Shown here one piece after another: positions 43,996 to 45,888 of a stretch of 45,888 bases of DNA. The stretch spans positions 1-45,888 of the forward strand of contig PAZF01000015.1 of NCBI GenBank assembly GCA_002715505.1, written 5' to 3'. The DNA comes from Candidatus Pelagibacterales bacterium (GTDB lineage: Bacteria; Pseudomonadota; Alphaproteobacteria; TMED109). Both the position numbers and the translations under genes were made by a program. Positions within the stretch are counted from its first letter, which is position 1, and every line of letters starts with the position of its first letter. The notes below the pieces were generated by a model. It had not been told where the DNA came from and made no database searches. It saw only the letters and a program-made list of their open reading frames with translations.

Positions 43996-45358
43996 TAATA
44001 TTCCTTTTTAGATAACACAAAAGGTCATTCCTAGTAATCATACCTACAAATTTGCTTTTTTTATAAACAAAAACTAATTTTTCTTTTTTGAAGATAGAAA
44101 TAAGCTTTTCTAATTCTAAATCATAATTGACTTTTTTAATTTTATTTATTACAAACTTTTTTATTTTTTCTTTGAAAGATTTTTCTAAAACAGCTTTTAG
44201 TAAGTTAGTCTCATCAATAACTCCTATTATTTTTTTGTTATCATCTTCAACAAGTATTTTATCTAGATTATTCTCATTCATAAGTTTAAAAGCAAGTTCA
44301 CAATTACTCTCATTGTTTATTTTAGGCATAGTTTCTGAGCTAGCTAGATAAGAAATTATATCAGTTATATCCATATTATGTTTTTTAGAATGTAACCCCT
44401 CTCTTATTTTCCAACTTTCATTATATACTTTTCTTAAATATTTATCACCAGCATCACATACTAAAGTAACAACATTTTTCTTTGTTTTTTGGGCTCTGCA
44501 ATATCTAAGGGCAGCTGCAATTAGTGTTCCTGATGAACCCCCAGCCAAAATTCCTTCCTTCTTTAATAGAATATTGCATGTTTTTATAGCCTCCTTATCA
44601 GTGATAGTGTAAGCACAGTCAATTAAATTAGTTTCTAATAAAGGGGGACAAAAGTCTTCACCTATTCCTTCTACAACCCATGATCCAACTTCTTTTGATA
44701 AATTTCCTGTATCAATTAGCTCCTTCAAAATTGACCCTTTAGGATCTGCTAACACAAGTTCAAAATTTTTAGTCTTTTTTTTAAAAAATTTCCCAACACC
44801 TGTGATTGTTCCACCTGTTCCCACACCAGCAACAAATGCGTGCACCTTGCCATTTAATTGATTAAAAATCTCTGGTCCTAAAGTTTTGTAATGAGATTCA
44901 ACATTCGCTGTATTCTCAAATTGATTAATATAAAAAGCTCTTTTCTTGGAGGCTATCTTTTTTGCAACATCCAAATAATAATCTGGGTGTCCTTTTGAAA
45001 CATCAGATCTCGTTATTATTACTTCTGCTCCTAATGATCTTAAGTGATATACCTTTTCAATTGTCATTTTATCAGGAACAACAATTATCATTTTATACCC
45101 TTTTTTGAGCGCCATAATTGCAAGAGCTATTCCAGTATTACCTGCCGTTGCCTCTACTATTGTTCCACCTTTTTTTAAAATTTTTAGTTTTTCGGCTTTT
45201 TCTATCATGCTTTTAGCTGGCCTATCCTTGATAGAACCTCCCAAATTAAAAGACTCAAGTTTTAAGTATAAGTTGCAAATACCGGTATCTATATTTTTAA
45301 CATGTAATAGTGGTGTATTACCGATCAATTCAATAGAGTCTTTTACTATTTCATGCAT
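43982..45358 (-). CDS. Cystathionine beta-synthase with C-terminal CBS domains
   Basis: A 458-residue PLP enzyme. The catalytic domain, about 1-320, has K44 (NLGGSIKDRPA) as the PLP lysine, ATAGNTGIALA, the phosphate loop GTGGTITGVGKFF and GEDFCPPLL. The C-terminal 130 residues hold two CBS motifs (DKILVEDDNKKIIGVIDETN and VYKKSKFVGMITRNDLL), absent from CysK/CysM. It lacks the haem-binding N-terminus of animal CBS. The INQFENTANVESHYKTLGPE pattern is that of CBS. It starts 2 nt after the soxA stop. Confidence 0.92.
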   Translation of the reverse strand: MHEIVKDSIELIGNTPLLHVKNIDTGICNLYLKLESFNLGGSIKDRPAKSMIEKAEKLKILKKGGTIVEATAGNTGIALAIMALKKGYKMIIVVPDKMTIEKVYHLRSLGAEVIITRSDVSKGHPDYYLDVAKKIASKKRAFYINQFENTANVESHYKTLGPEIFNQLNGKVHAFVAGVGTGGTITGVGKFFKKKTKNFELVLADPKGSILKELIDTGNLSKEVGSWVVEGIGEDFCPPLLETNLIDCAYTITDKEAIKTCNILLKKEGILAGGSSGTLIAAALRYCRAQKTKKNVVTLVCDAGDKYLRKVYNESWKIREGLHSKKHNMDITDIISYLASSETMPKINNESNCELAFKLMNENNLDKILVEDDNKKIIGVIDETNLLKAVLEKSFKEKIKKFVINKIKKVNYDLELEKLISIFKKEKLVFVYKKSKFVGMITRNDLLCYLKRNINAKK

Positions 45359-45359
45359 A

Positions 45360-45888
45360 TTATTTCCTCACTGCAGGACTTTCTACTTCTAAACCATTCC
45401 CTCTAATAGATAAATATAATTGAAGAGCATTATATTCATCAGAATTAATTTCATGCGGTACTGCAATTGCTTGCTCATTGCAAAACTTTATTCTTTCATG
45501 AACAGAAACAACTTTTGACCACCTTAAAAGATAAGAAGGAAAACCATTTATGTGCCCTTGACTAACTTTTTCAGCACGCAAGCTTAAACCAACTCTATCA
45601 TCATGACATTGATTGCAGGACAAACCCATAAGACCTATTTTTTTAAAATATAATTTTTTTCCTAAATCATACCACTTTTTATTTTTTTCTGTAACTTTAT
45701 AATTATAAGTAAGACCTCTGGATTGATAAGATATTAAAGTAGAAAGAGATAATAGCTCTCTTGAATCGGAGTCAAACTCACTTAATTTCATTTTCTTTCT
45801 ACAAATATTAATTCTTTGCTCCAGATTAATTAATTTCTTCCTGCTTTCTAGAAGCTTTGGATATTTGATAGAAACACCTTTCATCTCT
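45360..45888 (-). CDS. soxA: SoxA, sulfur-oxidation cytochrome c subunit (partial, C-terminal part)
   Basis: At least 174 codons of SoxA are visible; the frame stays open to the window edge, so the ATG at 45884 is probably internal and the N-terminal signal and first domain lie outside. SoxA with SoxX attaches thiosulfate to the SoxY cysteine in the periplasm. The visible part has NLEQRINICRKKM, the haem motif C90-N-Q-C93-H94 (CNQCHDD), SQGHINGFPSYLLRWSKV and the C135 motif KFCNEQA, where the active-site cysteine sits. It ends YLSIRGNGLEVESPAVRK as usual. It is followed by CBS after 1 nt, implying one operon. Confidence 0.92.
   Translation of the reverse strand, partial: EMKGVSIKYPKLLESRKKLINLEQRINICRKKMKLSEFDSDSRELLSLSTLISYQSRGLTYNYKVTEKNKKWYDLGKKLYFKKIGLMGLSCNQCHDDRVGLSLRAEKVSQGHINGFPSYLLRWSKVVSVHERIKFCNEQAIAVPHEINSDEYNALQLYLSIRGNGLEVESPAVRK

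Overview
The window is 45.9 kb of strongly AT-rich bacterial chromosome with short intergenic gaps, many overlapping genes and no insertion sequences, phage genes or CRISPR arrays. The gene content points to a streamlined, probably marine, alphaproteobacterium. Supporting this are an NDUFS4-type complex I accessory subunit, HspQ, PQQ synthesis, Mo-hydroxylases of the CoxL and IorAB types, a TPP-riboswitch-controlled symporter like the SAR11 thiV gene, NhaD, and SoxA. The lineage (SAR11-like, HIMB59 or AEGEAN-169-like) is inference; no rRNA is present to settle it.

Layout. (1) 134-10141, bounded by tRNA-Tyr and tRNA-Leu: a cell-surface glycan region with a metal-dependent alkaline-phosphatase-superfamily enzyme, an ABC exporter, a pseudaminic-acid-synthase-like enzyme, a NodU-type O-carbamoyltransferase preceded by what look like eroded partner genes, a CysQ-like phosphatase, an O-antigen ligase/polymerase and an EamA membrane protein. 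(2) 10154-13097: core genes (CinA-like, map, cytochrome c', hspQ). (3) 13202-20512: an orphan form-II CoxL-like Mo-hydroxylase, nrdA-nrdB with candidate NrdR boxes, a PduO-type cobalamin adenosyltransferase, an M20 peptidase and tRNA-Phe. (4) 20584-22418: a thiV-like symporter whose TPP riboswitch abuts its start codon, plus a small hypothetical gene. (5) 22595-25860: a complete pqqABCDE operon, including a 24-codon pqqA. (6) 25882-29532: a LOG-family gene, icd, the NDUFS4-like gene, tRNA-Pro and nhaD. (7) 29602-35775: an apparent operon of bfr, MoxR ATPase, CoxE-like VWA protein, SDR, [2Fe-2S] subunit and Tat-exported Mo subunit, ended by a clear terminator. (8) 35903-42828: gpmA, an amidase, an HCCA-isomerase-like protein, a PDZ protein, and dxs and ispH convergent with overlapping ends, then sixA. 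(9) 42829-45888: cystathionine gamma-lyase/synthase, cystathionine beta-synthase and the C-terminal part of soxA, running off the right edge.

Working together: regions 3, 5 and 7 suggest periplasmic and cytosolic oxidation of aldehydes, alcohols or N-heterocycles using Mo and PQQ cofactors, although no PQQ-dependent dehydrogenase is in the window. Region 9 links thiosulfate oxidation to cysteine metabolism. Region 1 builds and exports a carbamoylated, probably nonulosonate-containing, surface glycan.

The strongest candidates for something new are the MoxR/VWA/SDR/IorAB gene set without a flavin subunit, the sox-transsulfuration junction, the start-codon-proximal TPP riboswitch, and the decayed SxtJ/DUF5989-like remnants upstream of the carbamoyltransferase.
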